Shown here piece after piece: positions 9,241 through 18,407 of a stretch of DNA of 64,000 bases. Position numbers and translations under genes: made by a program. This DNA comes from an uncultured Paracoccaceae bacterium. Its GTDB lineage: Bacteria; Pseudomonadota; Alphaproteobacteria; Rhodobacterales; Rhodobacteraceae. Location of the stretch: contig CALMJS010000016.1 of assembly GCA_937864535.1 (NCBI GenBank), forward strand, positions 186,001 through 250,000, given 5' to 3'. Each line of letters begins with the position of its first letter. Within the stretch, counting starts at the first letter, position 1. Below the pieces are notes generated by a model. It was given only the letters and a program-made list of their open reading frames with translations, was not told the origin of the DNA and made no database searches.

Positions 9241-9456
9241 GTAACGGCTTGCTCCCTAACGTCTCAGCCTTCGCCAGATCATGATAACTCTCGGAACCGA
9301 TGGTCGCCTGATAGGTCAACCTCGATCCGATGGTCGTAAAACAGTTGGCGCCCTTCCCTCTGTTTGCGGCAAACAGACGGCTCCCATCGACGTCTTTTAC
9401 CGTCAAAAGAGGAGAAGTCCAGCACTCTTTTTCGCCAATAGAGGGAATCATGACCC

Positions 9457-10668
9457 TTAGACTCTCTCGATAATGGTTGCGGCGCCCATGCCGGAGGCGA
9501 TGCAGAGGGTGGCGAGGCCAGTGCCCTTGCCGGTGCGTTCCAGTTCGTCCAGCAAGGTGCCGATGATGATCGCACCGGTCGCGCCCAGCGGGTGCCCCAT
9601 GGCAATCGAGCCGCCATTGACGTTCACAACCGACGGGTCGACGTTGAACGCCTGCATGAACCGCAGCACAACGGACGCAAAGGCTTCGTTCACCTCGAAC
9701 AGGTCAATGTCGCTGATCGACATGCCACTATCGGCGAGGATCTTTTCCGTCACCGGAACCGGGCCGGTCAGCATGATGGTCGGATCGGTCCCGATCTTGG
9801 CGGTGGCACGAATGCGCGCGCGCGGTTTGATGCCGTATTTTTCGCCAAATTCCTTGTTGCCGATCAGGACGCCGGCAGAACCATCCACGATCCCGGACGA
9901 ATTCCCCGCATGGTGGATATGGTTGATCCGCTCCAGATGCGGATATTTCATCAACGCTACCTTATCGAATCCCGGCATGGACTCGCCCATGTCCTTGAAG
10001 CTGGCCTTGAGCGCCCCGAGGCTCTGCATATCGGTGCCCGGACGCATGAATTCGTCATGATCGAGAATGGCCAACCCGTTTTGATCGCGCACGGTGATCA
10101 CCGATTTGGCAAAGCGATTGTCATCCCACGCAGCCTTGGCCCGGCGTTGCGACTCAACGGCCAGCGCGTCGGCATCGTCGCGGCTAAAGCCGTATTCCGT
10201 CGCGATAATATCGGCGGAAATCCCCTGCGGGACGAAATAGGTCTCCATCGCAATCGACGGGTCCACGGCAATGGCCGCGCCGTCGCTGCCCATCGCCACA
10301 CGGCTCATCATTTCCACGCCGCCCGCGATATAGGCCAAGCCCGCACCGCCCTTGATCTGGTTTGCGGCCAGATTGACCGCCTCCATACCCGAGGCGCAAA
10401 AGCGGTTGATGGCCAGTCCGGGAATGCGTTGATCGAGATCAGAGGCCAAGACTGCCGTCCGCGCCAGACAGCCGCCCTGTTCGCCCACCTGGGTCACGTT
10501 GCCCCAGATCACGTCTTCGACCGCATGGCCGTCCAGACCATTGCGGTCCTTCAGCGCATTGAGAACCTGCGCCGACAAACGGACGCTGGTGACTTCGTGC
10601 AGGCTGCCATCGGGGCGACCCTTGCCGCGCGGCGTGCGGATGGCATCGTAAATATAGGCTTCGGTCAT
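9457..10668 (-). CDS. Acetyl-CoA C-acyltransferase (thiolase, FadA/FadI type)
   Basis: The 403-residue thiolase carries out the last step of beta-oxidation, cleaving 3-ketoacyl-CoA with CoA. The nucleophilic cysteine is C91 in NRFCASGMEA. The GGSIAMGHPLGATGA histidine motif and the C-terminal CIASGMGAA cysteine motif are intact. The ribosome site GAGGAGG precedes the ATG. The GST gene lies 10 bases upstream on the same strand, and the FadJ-type alpha subunit is downstream, so a co-transcribed fad operon is likely. Confidence 0.9.
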   Translation of the reverse strand: MTEAYIYDAIRTPRGKGRPDGSLHEVTSVRLSAQVLNALKDRNGLDGHAVEDVIWGNVTQVGEQGGCLARTAVLASDLDQRIPGLAINRFCASGMEAVNLAANQIKGGAGLAYIAGGVEMMSRVAMGSDGAAIAVDPSIAMETYFVPQGISADIIATEYGFSRDDADALAVESQRRAKAAWDDNRFAKSVITVRDQNGLAILDHDEFMRPGTDMQSLGALKASFKDMGESMPGFDKVALMKYPHLERINHIHHAGNSSGIVDGSAGVLIGNKEFGEKYGIKPRARIRATAKIGTDPTIMLTGPVPVTEKILADSGMSISDIDLFEVNEAFASVVLRFMQAFNVDPSVVNVNGGSIAMGHPLGATGAIIIGTLLDELERTGKGTGLATLCIASGMGAATIIERV

Positions 10669-10678
10669 AGTGTCCTCC

Positions 10679-11305
10679 TCAGGCGCCGCGATAGGCGCGG
10701 GGCATTAGGTCATAGGGGTGTTGCCAACCGGGCAGGGCGGCGATGCGGTCCAGCCAGCGGTCGATATTGGGATAGGCCTTGCGGTCAAACTGAAACTCTT
10801 CGGGATAGAACAGATACCCGCAGCAGGTCAAATCAGCGACCGTCACCGAACTGCCGACGATCCAGTCCCGGCCCGCCAGATGCGCATCCAGAACCTTGAA
10901 GGCGGATTGCAGTCGCGCCCCGACAAAGCCGATCACCTCTTGCGGCCGCTTTTCAGCCGGCAGGAAATTCATCAGGAACCGGAGCATCCCGGCCTGCGAG
11001 GACAGTTTGTGGTTGTCCCAGAGCAGCCAGCGCAGGATCTCGCGGGTTTCCTCGTCCGAACAGCCACCGAGTTTTCCAGTCTTCTGAACGATGTAATCCA
11101 GAATAACTCCGGACTGTGTCATCGTCCGGTCGCCGTCGATCAGGACCGGGCACTCACCCATTTCGTTGACGGCACGAAACCCCTCGCTTCGTGTCTCGCC
11201 GGCAAAGAAATCGACGAAACGCGCCGTCCAGTCCTGACCGGCCAAGGTCAGGGCCAGCGCGACTTTATACGAATGCCCGCTCTCGCCAAAGCAGTAAAGT
11301 TCCAT
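10679..11305 (-). CDS. Glutathione S-transferase family protein
   Basis: The 208-residue cytosolic GST has an N-terminal thioredoxin-like half (ELYCFGESGHSYKVALAL, then GECPVLIDGDRTMTQSGVIL, the usual cis-Pro and Ser-binding segment) and a helical C-terminal half (WIVGSSVTVADLTCCGYL). A TTG two codons upstream is possible, but the ATG at 11305 is placed 7 bases after GGAGG and is preferred. It is followed after 10 bases by the thiolase gene, so it probably leads that operon. The substrate is unknown. Confidence 0.82.
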   Translation of the reverse strand: MELYCFGESGHSYKVALALTLAGQDWTARFVDFFAGETRSEGFRAVNEMGECPVLIDGDRTMTQSGVILDYIVQKTGKLGGCSDEETREILRWLLWDNHKLSSQAGMLRFLMNFLPAEKRPQEVIGFVGARLQSAFKVLDAHLAGRDWIVGSSVTVADLTCCGYLFYPEEFQFDRKAYPNIDRWLDRIAALPGWQHPYDLMPRAYRGA

Positions 11306-11338
11306 TTCCAAGCCTCCTCCTAGGCCAATCCGTCAGAG

Positions 11339-11387
11339 CCGGGGGGATCTCCCCCCGGACCCCCGAAGGTATTTTTAGAAAGATGAA
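11339..11387. repeat. Hairpin plus interspersed repeat, copy 1
   Basis: CCGGGGGG-ATCT-CCCCCCGG (11339-11358) is followed by CCCCCGAAGGTATTTTTAGA and AAGATGAAA. This is a diverged, inverted copy of the CATCTTTCCCCAAATACCTC element found four more times in this window. Confidence 0.6.
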
Positions 11388-11419
11388 ATCCAGACGTTCA
11401 CGTGTTCTTAACCCTTCCG

Positions 11420-11518
11420 TGCCAGTCTAGCCTTACGGTACAGGCTGAGGAGCCGATGACCGTGAAAGGTGAAACCCTGCTGTCCTGACCATGGCGGACG
11501 GCAGGGCCCGCTTTTTCA
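11420..11518 (+). ncRNA. Candidate small RNA with terminator in a gene-free gap
   Basis: Between two minus-strand genes the plus strand shows a nested hairpin: ACGGT (11436-11440) pairs with ACCGT, enclosing GGCT-GAGG-AGCC. It is followed by a terminator stem CCCTGCTGTCC / GGACGGCAGGG (one G-T pair) and then CCCGCTTTTT. A promoter-like TTCTTAACC lies about 30 bases upstream. No ORF of sensible size is present. The identity is unknown and the 5' end approximate. Confidence 0.4.
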
Positions 11519-11573
11519 TCTTTCCCCAAATACCTCGGGGGAGGTCCCGCAGGGACCGGGGGCAGAGCCCCCC
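11514..11573. repeat. Interspersed repeat, copy 2, with two trailing hairpins
   Basis: TTTCATCTTTCCCCAAATAC then CTCGGGG, followed by GGTCCC-GCA-GGGACC (11543-11557) and GGGGGC-AGA-GCCCCC (11558-11572). The same order of parts recurs at 46361. Confidence 0.65.
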
Positions 11574-11598
11574 AATTGCCTTGTCCTTTGTGACCAGT

Positions 11599-11811
11599 TC
11601 ATCGCTTCCGCGCCTCCAATTCCGCGTTGAACAACCGCAGGCGCGGACCCAGTTTTTCCGGATCGGTCACGCTGTCGAAATGTTCGAACAGAAATGACAG
11701 TGCCTCTCCTTCGTCGAGGCCCGCCTCCTGGGCAAAACGCCTCAGTCTGCGGTAGCCGTCCTCGGTCATCGAGACCGGAAAGCGCCGGGTCAGGCGGAAC
11801 CGTTTGGGCAT
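11599..11811 (-). CDS. Small conserved basic protein (70 aa)
   Basis: 70 residues, charged, with an N-terminal basic strand-like stretch (MPKRFRLTRRFPVSM) followed by two predicted helices (EDGYRRLRRFAQEAG and DEGEALSFLFEHFDSV). The outline resembles a ribbon-helix-helix DNA-binding protein, but I cannot confirm it. It begins 40 bases after the acyl-CoA dehydrogenase stop on the same strand and is probably co-transcribed with it. Function unknown. Confidence 0.6.
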   Translation of the reverse strand: MPKRFRLTRRFPVSMTEDGYRRLRRFAQEAGLDEGEALSFLFEHFDSVTDPEKLGPRLRLFNAELEARKR

Positions 11812-11851
11812 GGTGCATCCTTTTGCGGGGTGGAGTTATCTCCACCCTACA

Positions 11852-13624
11852 TTAGAACTGATCGGCTGCCAGACCCATCACGGTGTCTGCACCGGATTCG
11901 ATCCGTGCCAGATGCATCGCACAGGCGGGCATCTGTCGCGCCATGTAGTAAAGGCCGGTCTTGATTTTGGTTTCATAGAACGCGGTGTCAGAGGCGCCGG
12001 CGTCCAGAGCGGTATAGGCGGCGGCCGCCATCCGGGTCCACATCAGGCCGAGGCAGACATGGCCCATCATGTGCATGAAATCATACGACCCGGCGAGAGC
12101 GTTGTTGGGGCTCTTCATGCCGTTCTGCATGAAATACATCCCTGCCGCTTGCATCTGCTTGGAGGCGGTTTTCAGCGCGTCGGTAAAGGGTTTCATCCGC
12201 TCGTCGTCGTGCGCCTTGCACTCGGTCTTGACCAGATCGAAGAATGCCATGACGTGTTTGCCGCCATCGGCGGCCAGTTTGCGGCCGACGAGGTCCAATG
12301 CCTGAACGCCGTTTGCGCCTTCGTAGATCATGGTGATCCGGGCATCGCGGGCGAATTGGGACATACCCCATTCTTCGATATAGCCGTGACCGCCATAGAC
12401 CTGCTGGGCCTGAGTGGCCATTTCAAAGCCCTTGTCGGTCTGGAACCCTTTGATCACCGGGGTCAGCAGCGACACGAGGCCGTCTGCGGCCTTGTCGTTG
12501 TTGCGATGGGCGCGGTCGATCAGGTTTGCGCCCCAATAGGTCAAGGCGCGGGCCCCTTCGACGAAGGACTTCTGGTCCATCAGGTTGCGGCGAATATCGG
12601 GATGCACGATCAGCGGGTCCGCCGGGCCGTTCGGGTTTTCGGCACCGGTTACGGCGCGGCCCTGAAGGCGGTCCTTGGCATAGGCGACGGCGTTCTGATA
12701 GGCGGCCTCGGCCTGCGCATAGCCCTGAAGGCCCACGCCCAGACGCGCTTCGTTCATCATGGTGAACATGGCGCGCATGCCCTTGTGTTCTTCGCCCAAG
12801 AGGTAGCCGGTTGCGCCGTCGTAGTTCATCACGCAGGTGGCATTGCCGTGAATGCCCATTTTCTCTTCGATCTTGCCGACCGAAACCGCGTTGCGAGCGC
12901 CGAGGCTGCCGTCGTCGTTCACCGCGAATTTGGGGACGATGAAGAGCGATACGCCCTTGATCCCTTCGGGGCCGCCAACGATTTTTGCCAGCACGAGGTG
13001 GATGATATTGTCGGCCAGATCGTGATCGCCGGCGGAGATAAAGATCTTTTGGCCAGTGATCTTATAGCTGCCGTCGGCCTGTGGTTCGGCCTTGGTCCGC
13101 ATCAGGCCCAGATCGGTGCCGCAGTGCGGTTCGGTCAGGTTCATGGTGCCGGTCCATTCGCAGGACACCATTTTCGGCAGATATTTGGCCTTTTGTTCGG
13201 CCGAGCCGTGGGCATGGATCGCCGAATAGGCGCCATGCGTCAGGCCCTGATACATGTTAAAGGCCATGTTGGCCGAAACAAAGGGTTCCTGAACGGCGGT
13301 GTTCATCAGGTAGGGTAGGCCCTGACCGCCATATTCGGGATCGCAATCCAGAGCGGTCCAGCCGCCCTCCTTCATCTGTTCAAAGGCTTCCTTGAAGCCC
13401 TTGGGCGTGCGGACGATCCCGTTTTCCAGCGTGACGCCTTCGTGATCGCCCGACGCATTCAAGGGCGAGAGGACCTCTGATGCCAGTTTGCCGGCTTCCT
13501 CGACAACGGCCGCGGTGAAATCGCGGTCCATTTCGTCATACCCCGGAACATCCTGTTCGCTGACCTTGAGCAGGTCATGCAGAACGAACTGAATATCCTT
13601 GGTCGGTGCGGTATAGCTGGGCAT
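11852..13624 (-). CDS. Acyl-CoA dehydrogenase, long DmdC/AidB-like type
   Basis: The 590-residue FAD enzyme oxidises an acyl-CoA to the 2-enoyl-CoA. It is longer than classical ~390-residue family members because of an extra C-terminal helical domain, as in DmdC (3-methylmercaptopropionyl-CoA dehydrogenase) and related enzymes. The catalytic base is E435 in [10 protein letters not shown]. The FAD/substrate motif [13 protein letters not shown] (~161-173) and [11 protein letters not shown] (410-420) are intact. Substrate range cannot be read from sequence alone. A MerR regulator lies directly upstream, and a DmdB-like synthetase is in the same window. Confidence 0.88.
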   Translation of the reverse strand: MPSYTAPTKDIQFVLHDLLKVSEQDVPGYDEMDRDFTAAVVEEAGKLASEVLSPLNASGDHEGVTLENGIVRTPKGFKEAFEQMKEGGWTALDCDPEYGGQGLPYLMNTAVQEPFVSANMAFNMYQGLTHGAYSAIHAHGSAEQKAKYLPKMVSCEWTGTMNLTEPHCGTDLGLMRTKAEPQADGSYKITGQKIFISAGDHDLADNIIHLVLAKIVGGPEGIKGVSLFIVPKFAVNDDGSLGARNAVSVGKIEEKMGIHGNATCVMNYDGATGYLLGEEHKGMRAMFTMMNEARLGVGLQGYAQAEAAYQNAVAYAKDRLQGRAVTGAENPNGPADPLIVHPDIRRNLMDQKSFVEGARALTYWGANLIDRAHRNNDKAADGLVSLLTPVIKGFQTDKGFEMATQAQQVYGGHGYIEEWGMSQFARDARITMIYEGANGVQALDLVGRKLAADGGKHVMAFFDLVKTECKAHDDERMKPFTDALKTASKQMQAAGMYFMQNGMKSPNNALAGSYDFMHMMGHVCLGLMWTRMAAAAYTALDAGASDTAFYETKIKTGLYYMARQMPACAMHLARIESGADTVMGLAADQF

Positions 13625-13657
13625 GTAAGTCCTCTCCTCGCCTGGGGCAGGGCGACC

Positions 13658-14056
13658 TTACGCTGCCTGCCCCCCTTCGAGTTTGGCCAGATGTTGGCGG
13701 CCCCACTCGATCTGTTGTTTCAACTCGTCGATGGCCGCCTCAAGATCGGCCTTCTGGCTTTCCATTTCGGCCAAGTGTTTCTTGGCCACTTCGTAGGTGC
13801 GCCGGAGTTGCGTTTCCTGCTGGTCGTCCAGCTCGTACAGATCCAGCAGCTGTCGCAGTTCTTCGAGCGAGAACCCGAAGCGCTTGCCGCGCAGGATCAG
13901 TGTCAATCTGGCCCGGTCGCGGCGTGTAAACAGACGCTTCTGACCGTCCCGGATCGGGAACAGCAATTCCTTTGCCTCGTAGAACCGCAAGGTCCGGGGC
14001 GTTACATCGTACGCCTCGCACATTTCGCGGATCGTCATGATCTCTTTGTTTTCCAT
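13658..14056 (-). CDS. MerR-family regulator, acyl-CoA gene neighbour
   Basis: 132 residues from the ATG at 14056 (preceded by GGGAAG). The N-terminal winged-helix MerR domain shows TIREMCEAYDVTPRTLRFYE, then a long dimerisation coiled coil (~75-125) rich in Glu/Lys/Gln, and no obvious effector domain. Short MerR proteins of this type control branched-chain or fatty acid catabolism genes in proteobacteria. It is 33 bases upstream of the acyl-CoA dehydrogenase gene and is likely its local regulator. Confidence 0.85.
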   Translation of the reverse strand: MENKEIMTIREMCEAYDVTPRTLRFYEAKELLFPIRDGQKRLFTRRDRARLTLILRGKRFGFSLEELRQLLDLYELDDQQETQLRRTYEVAKKHLAEMESQKADLEAAIDELKQQIEWGRQHLAKLEGGQAA

Positions 14057-14314
14057 CAGTCTTCCCATCCATGCGTTTCGATGCAAGGCAACGCAGTTCC
14101 GCGAAGACACTCACACCATAACTGTCAGGTTGACCCGAACGTAAACGAAACGCTGCGTCACACATTTGGCTGACGAAAGGTCAAAGTCGCCGACACCCAA
14201 GGCGACAGATGACAAACCGCAGCCAAGACCCGAACCTGACCTAGGGTTAGGATATGACTGTAGGCCCGATGTATCAACATCAGGCGCAGAAAACCGGCAA
14301 GATTCGCGAAAAAT

Positions 14315-14683
14315 TCAGCGAATTTCCGCCGCAGTCTCGTCTCGGAGGGTTTGCAGTTCTTCGATGGTATGTTGGAGTTGGGCCATCTGGTCGGCCAGTT
14401 CTGCCAGTTGCCGATCCGCCATCTCGACCCATTTGCGCATCTGCGCGTCGGTGCCTTCTTTTTCGTAGATCAACAGCCATTGGCGGATTTCTTCGAGGGC
14501 AAAGCCGAATTTGCGTCCACGCAGGATCAGGGTCATGCGGGCAATCTCTTTGGCTCCATAGTACCGGGCACGACCGACCTTTTCGGGGGTGATCAGTTCG
14601 ATGTATTCGTAATACCGCAGGGTGCGCGGGGTCACGTCAAACCGGGCGCACATATCTTTGAATGACAGTCGGGTGTTGGGCAT
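14315..14683 (-). CDS. MerR-family regulator, second copy
   Basis: 122 residues from the ATG at 14683, with AGGAGG 6 bases ahead. The DNA-binding part (SFKDMCARFDVTPRTLRYYE) and the following RGRKFGFALEEIRQWL segment closely parallel the neighbouring MerR gene, so the two look like paralogues by duplication. A C-terminal coiled coil provides dimerisation. It is divergent from the thioesterase pair, which it may control together with itself. Confidence 0.85.
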   Translation of the reverse strand: MPNTRLSFKDMCARFDVTPRTLRYYEYIELITPEKVGRARYYGAKEIARMTLILRGRKFGFALEEIRQWLLIYEKEGTDAQMRKWVEMADRQLAELADQMAQLQHTIEELQTLRDETAAEIR

Positions 14684-14818
14684 CCGGGTCCTCCTCTTGC
14701 CTAGACCGTAAATCGGAACGACAGGATCGGCAACAGCCGCGCTGACGCAGGATCGTTGTTCTGCCACCCTTGCACAATCGGTGCGAATGGCGAACAAATG
14801 GCGCGACAGGAGCCCGAT

Positions 14819-15262
14819 ATGACCGATACGACAGCCGACCGTAAGGCCAAGATGGCCAGCCAGTTTATCGCCGCCCTCCCGCACGCCAAGGCTCTGGGCC
14901 TATCCATGACCGAAGTGGGCGAGGGAATCGCGACGATTGAAATGCCCTATGATGACAAGCTGATCGGCGATCCCGAGACGGGCGTCATTCATGGCGGTGC
15001 CGTCTCGGCCTTGATGGATACCTGCTGCGGGGCGGCGGTGATGCTGCATCCTTCCTGCCCGGGGGGAACCGCGACGCTGGATTTGCGTTTAGATTACATG
15101 CGGCCCGCGACACCGGGGCAGACCATCACTGCCCGCGCGGTGTGCTATCACGTCACGCGGTCGGTTGCCTTTGTACGGGCTACCGCCACCGACGAGGATG
15201 AAACGCGTCCGGTTGCGACCGCAACAGGGGCCTTTACCGTTGAACGGCCACGGGGGACCTGA
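14819..15262 (+). CDS. PaaI-family hot-dog thioesterase
   Basis: The 147-residue hot-dog-fold protein contains the PaaI/YbgC-like signature [18 protein letters not shown] (around residues 60-77), with the Asp expected at the active site. Such enzymes hydrolyse acyl-CoA or aryl-CoA thioesters. The ATG at 14819 is preferred over earlier in-frame ATGs because ACAGGAG sits 7-13 bases upstream. A second hot-dog gene starts 2 bases after its stop; both follow a divergent MerR gene. Confidence 0.82.
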   Translation: MTDTTADRKAKMASQFIAALPHAKALGLSMTEVGEGIATIEMPYDDKLIGDPETGVIHGGAVSALMDTCCGAAVMLHPSCPGGTATLDLRLDYMRPATPGQTITARAVCYHVTRSVAFVRATATDEDETRPVATATGAFTVERPRGT

Positions 15263-15264
15263 GA

Positions 15265-15765
15265 ATGCGCAAACCGGAACCTGTTCAGGTGGTGAAACAA
15301 CGCCGTGATGCGGCGCTCGAACGTCTGGTCGGCGGCGTGCCTTATATCCAGTTCATGGGGATCAGGTTCGACCGTAGGGGCGATGAGTTGACCGCGATCT
15401 TGCCATTTCACGATGCGCTGATCGGCAATCCGATGCTGCCCGCATTACACGGCGGGGCGACCGCGGCCTTTCTCGAGGTGACGGCGATTGTCGAACTGGC
15501 CTGGGCGATGCTGTGGGAGGATATGGAAAACGGTGCGATGCCCGATTTCCAGATCGACGCGGCCAAGCCCCGCCTGCCCAAGACCATTGATTTTTCGGTC
15601 GATTATCTGCGCTCTGGCCTGCCGAGGGATGCCTATGCGCGGGCGCGGGTCAACCGGTCCGGGCGGCGCTATGCCAGCGTGCATGTCGAAGGCTGGCAGG
15701 ACAACCGCAGCCGGCTGTTTGCGCAGGCGACGGGGCATTTCCTGATGCCGTCGCGCGACGATTGA
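15265..15765 (+). CDS. PaaI-family hot-dog thioesterase, second
   Basis: 166 residues with a hot-dog core. The segment LPALHGGATAAFLEVTAIVE corresponds to the HGG-x-helix signature of PaaI-like thioesterases, with Glu in place of the more usual Asp in the helix. It is translationally close to the preceding paralogue (2 bases) and to the MATE gene (4 bases after its stop), so the three are one operon. The two thioesterases may form a heteromer; this is inferred. Confidence 0.8.
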   Translation: MRKPEPVQVVKQRRDAALERLVGGVPYIQFMGIRFDRRGDELTAILPFHDALIGNPMLPALHGGATAAFLEVTAIVELAWAMLWEDMENGAMPDFQIDAAKPRLPKTIDFSVDYLRSGLPRDAYARARVNRSGRRYASVHVEGWQDNRSRLFAQATGHFLMPSRDD

Positions 15766-15769
15766 TGCT

Positions 15770-17068
15770 ATGTCAGACCTGACCCATCGCCGCATCCTGC
15801 GCATGGCCGCGCCGATTGTGTTGGCCAACGCGACGGTGCCGCTATTGGGCTTGGCGGATACCGGGGTGATCGGCCAACTGGGCGCAGCCGAGGCGATCGG
15901 CGCGGTTGCGGTCGGATCTGTTGTCTTGACGACAATCTACTGGGTCTTTGGCTTTTTGCGCATGGGGACCACCGGCCTGACCAGTCAGGCCATCGGGGCA
16001 GGGGACCGGCGCGAAGTCCGCGCCCTGTTGCTGCGCGGTCTGATGCTGGGCGGTGTCATCGGTGTTTTGGTGATCGCCCTGCAATGGCCGCTGATCGAGG
16101 CGGCGATGACGATCATGTCCGCCAGCCCCGAGGTCGACGCCCTTGCCCGCGGGTATTTGTCGATCCGGGTCTGGTCCGCGCCGGCGGCGATTGCGGCCTA
16201 TGCGGTGAACGGTTGGTTGATCGCCGCCGAGCGCAGCCGCGCGGTCATGGTGCTGCAACTGGTGACAAACGGGGTGAATATCGCCCTGAACGTGGGGTTC
16301 GTGCTGGGTCTGGGCTGGGGCGTGCAGGGCGTTGCCGCGGCGACGGTGATGGCCGAGGTGATGGGGCTGGGATTTGGTCTCTGGCTCTGCCGCGATGGTC
16401 TGCGCGGCATGATCGACTGGAGCAGTGTTTTCGATCCGGCCCGACTGCGGCAGATGGTGCAGGTCAACACCGATATCATGATCCGCACGGCGGCTCTGTT
16501 GACGGTGCTGTTGCTGTTTACGGCATGGGGCGCCCGGTTCGGCGATGTGCCCTTGGCTGCGAACCAGGTGTTGATGCAATTCGTGACCCTGACCGCCTTT
16601 GTGCTGGACGGGTTTGCGTTTGCGGTCGAAACACTGGTCGGGCAGGCGCTGGGGGCGCGCAATGCCGATGCGCTGCGCCGGGCGGCGCGGATGTGTTCGG
16701 TCTGGGGGCTGGGGGCGGTGCTGGCCATGGTCGGCTGCTTTGCGGTTTTTGGCGGGGCGATCATTGATCTGCTGACCACAGACCCGCAGGTGCGCGCCGC
16801 CGCCCGCGACTATCTGCCATGGATGGTGATCGGGCCAGTTCTGGCGGTACCCGGATGGATGCTGGACGGAATTTTCATCGGGGCCACGCGTACCCGCGAC
16901 ATGCGCAATATGATGCTGATCTCTCTGGCGATTTATGTGGCTGCGGCCATTGTCTTGATGGCGTATTTTGGCAATCACGGGCTCTGGGCCGCGATGATTG
17001 TCAGTTGGGTGTCCCGTGGGGCCACTCTGGGCCTGCGCTATCAGGCGATCTATCGTAGTCTGGCCTGA
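15770..17068 (+). CDS. MATE-family efflux transporter (DinF/NorM-like)
   Basis: 432 residues with twelve hydrophobic segments in the two-bundle MATE arrangement (RMAAPIVLANATVPLLGLAD at the start; FRMGTTGLT-type motif as FLRMGTTGLTSQAIGAGDRR near 63-82). It exports cationic or toxic compounds in exchange for Na+ or H+. The DinF-like branch is suggested by the GTTGLTSQA motif. It is the third gene of an operon with two hot-dog thioesterases. A second MATE gene occurs at 27407, only distantly similar. Confidence 0.85.
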   Translation: MSDLTHRRILRMAAPIVLANATVPLLGLADTGVIGQLGAAEAIGAVAVGSVVLTTIYWVFGFLRMGTTGLTSQAIGAGDRREVRALLLRGLMLGGVIGVLVIALQWPLIEAAMTIMSASPEVDALARGYLSIRVWSAPAAIAAYAVNGWLIAAERSRAVMVLQLVTNGVNIALNVGFVLGLGWGVQGVAAATVMAEVMGLGFGLWLCRDGLRGMIDWSSVFDPARLRQMVQVNTDIMIRTAALLTVLLLFTAWGARFGDVPLAANQVLMQFVTLTAFVLDGFAFAVETLVGQALGARNADALRRAARMCSVWGLGAVLAMVGCFAVFGGAIIDLLTTDPQVRAAARDYLPWMVIGPVLAVPGWMLDGIFIGATRTRDMRNMMLISLAIYVAAAIVLMAYFGNHGLWAAMIVSWVSRGATLGLRYQAIYRSLA

Positions 17069-17105
17069 TGGCCCGCCACACGGCGTATCTGATTTGGGAG
17101 CCTGC

Positions 17106-18407
17106 ATGAACAAAGACCTCACTCCGGGATCGCCCGCGCCGTTTTCGCGGTTCGAGTGGATGATCGCTTGGCGTTATGTGCGGGCCCGCCGTGCCGAGGG
17201 AGGCGTCAGCGTGATAACGTGGATCAGCCTGATCGGCATCACGCTGGCGGTCTTTGCTCTGGTCGCGACCTTGGCGATCCGGTCGGGATTTCGGGCGGAT
17301 TTCGTCGATGCGATCCTTGGCGCAAACGCCCATGCCACGATCTACCAGTCGGTCGAGGAACAGGCCGACGGCAGCTATTCGCGGCTGATCGGGGACCCGG
17401 CCCCCCTGGTCGAGGCGATCCGCGCGGTGCCGGGTGTTACCCGCGCTGCGCCCATCGTGCGTGGGCAGGTCATGGCGAGTGCCGGAAATTATAACGCCGG
17501 GGTCGAGGTTTACGGCATCTCCGCACAGGATCTGGCGGCGATACCCGGCGTTGCGGCATCCCCCGAAGGCTTTGGCGATCTGGCACGGTTTGACGAGGGC
17601 GTTGCGATCGGCTCTGGCGTGGCGCGCGAGCTGGGCATTACCGTGGGCGATACACTCCGGCTGATTTCGCCGAACGGAACGCGCACGGCCTTTGGCACCT
17701 CGCCGCGGGTTAGCGCCTATGAGGTCGTCTATATCTTTAGCGCAGGCTACGTGCAGATCGACCGGACGCGGCTGTTTATGCCGCTGAGTGATGCGCAGGT
17801 GTTTTTTAACAAGGACGGCATGGTCGATGAAATCGAGGTGATGGTGGATGACCCCGAAGCCATCGACGATTTCGTCCTGCCGCTGCTACAGGCGGCAGGG
17901 GATCGCGGACTGATCTACACATGGCAGGACAGTGTTGGCGCCTATTTGCGGGCGCTGACGGTTGAGGACAACGTGATGTTTGTCCTGATGTCGATCCTTG
18001 TGCTGATTGCAGCGATGAACATCATTTCCGGCCTTGTCATGCTGGTGAAAAACAAGGGCCGCGACATCGGCATCCTGCGCACCATGGGCCTGTCCGAAGG
18101 GTCGATTTTGCGGATTTTCTTTCTCTGCGGGGCGGGGATCGGGACGGTCGCGACGATCCTTGGCGTGGTCTTGGGCTGTCTGTTCGCGATCTACATCGAT
18201 CCGGTGTTCAGCCTGATCAACTATCTGTCCGGCGGCGGGGTCTGGGACCCTAATATCCGCGGTATCTATCAGCTCCCGGCGCTGCTGCGCTGGGAGGATG
18301 TGGCAAAGTCCGCAGCCCTGTCACTGGGCCTGTCGTGGGTCATTACCTTTTTCCCGGCGCGCCGAGCGGCCCGCATGAACCCGGTCGAGGCGCTGCGCTA
18401 TGAATAA
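17106..18407 (+). CDS. Lipoprotein-releasing system permease (LolC/LolE type)
   Basis: The 433-residue inner-membrane permease has an N-terminal transmembrane segment (VITWISLIGITLAVFALVAT), a large periplasmic MacB-like domain and three C-terminal segments (VMFVLMSILVLIAAMNIISG and others) of the FtsX family. Together with LolD it extracts outer-membrane lipoproteins from the inner membrane for LolA. Many alphaproteobacteria have one LolC/E-type subunit acting as a homodimer, which fits the single permease gene here. The ATG at 17106 has GGGAG ahead. It overlaps lolD by 8 bases. Confidence 0.88.
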   Translation: MNKDLTPGSPAPFSRFEWMIAWRYVRARRAEGGVSVITWISLIGITLAVFALVATLAIRSGFRADFVDAILGANAHATIYQSVEEQADGSYSRLIGDPAPLVEAIRAVPGVTRAAPIVRGQVMASAGNYNAGVEVYGISAQDLAAIPGVAASPEGFGDLARFDEGVAIGSGVARELGITVGDTLRLISPNGTRTAFGTSPRVSAYEVVYIFSAGYVQIDRTRLFMPLSDAQVFFNKDGMVDEIEVMVDDPEAIDDFVLPLLQAAGDRGLIYTWQDSVGAYLRALTVEDNVMFVLMSILVLIAAMNIISGLVMLVKNKGRDIGILRTMGLSEGSILRIFFLCGAGIGTVATILGVVLGCLFAIYIDPVFSLINYLSGGGVWDPNIRGIYQLPALLRWEDVAKSAALSLGLSWVITFFPARRAARMNPVEALRYE

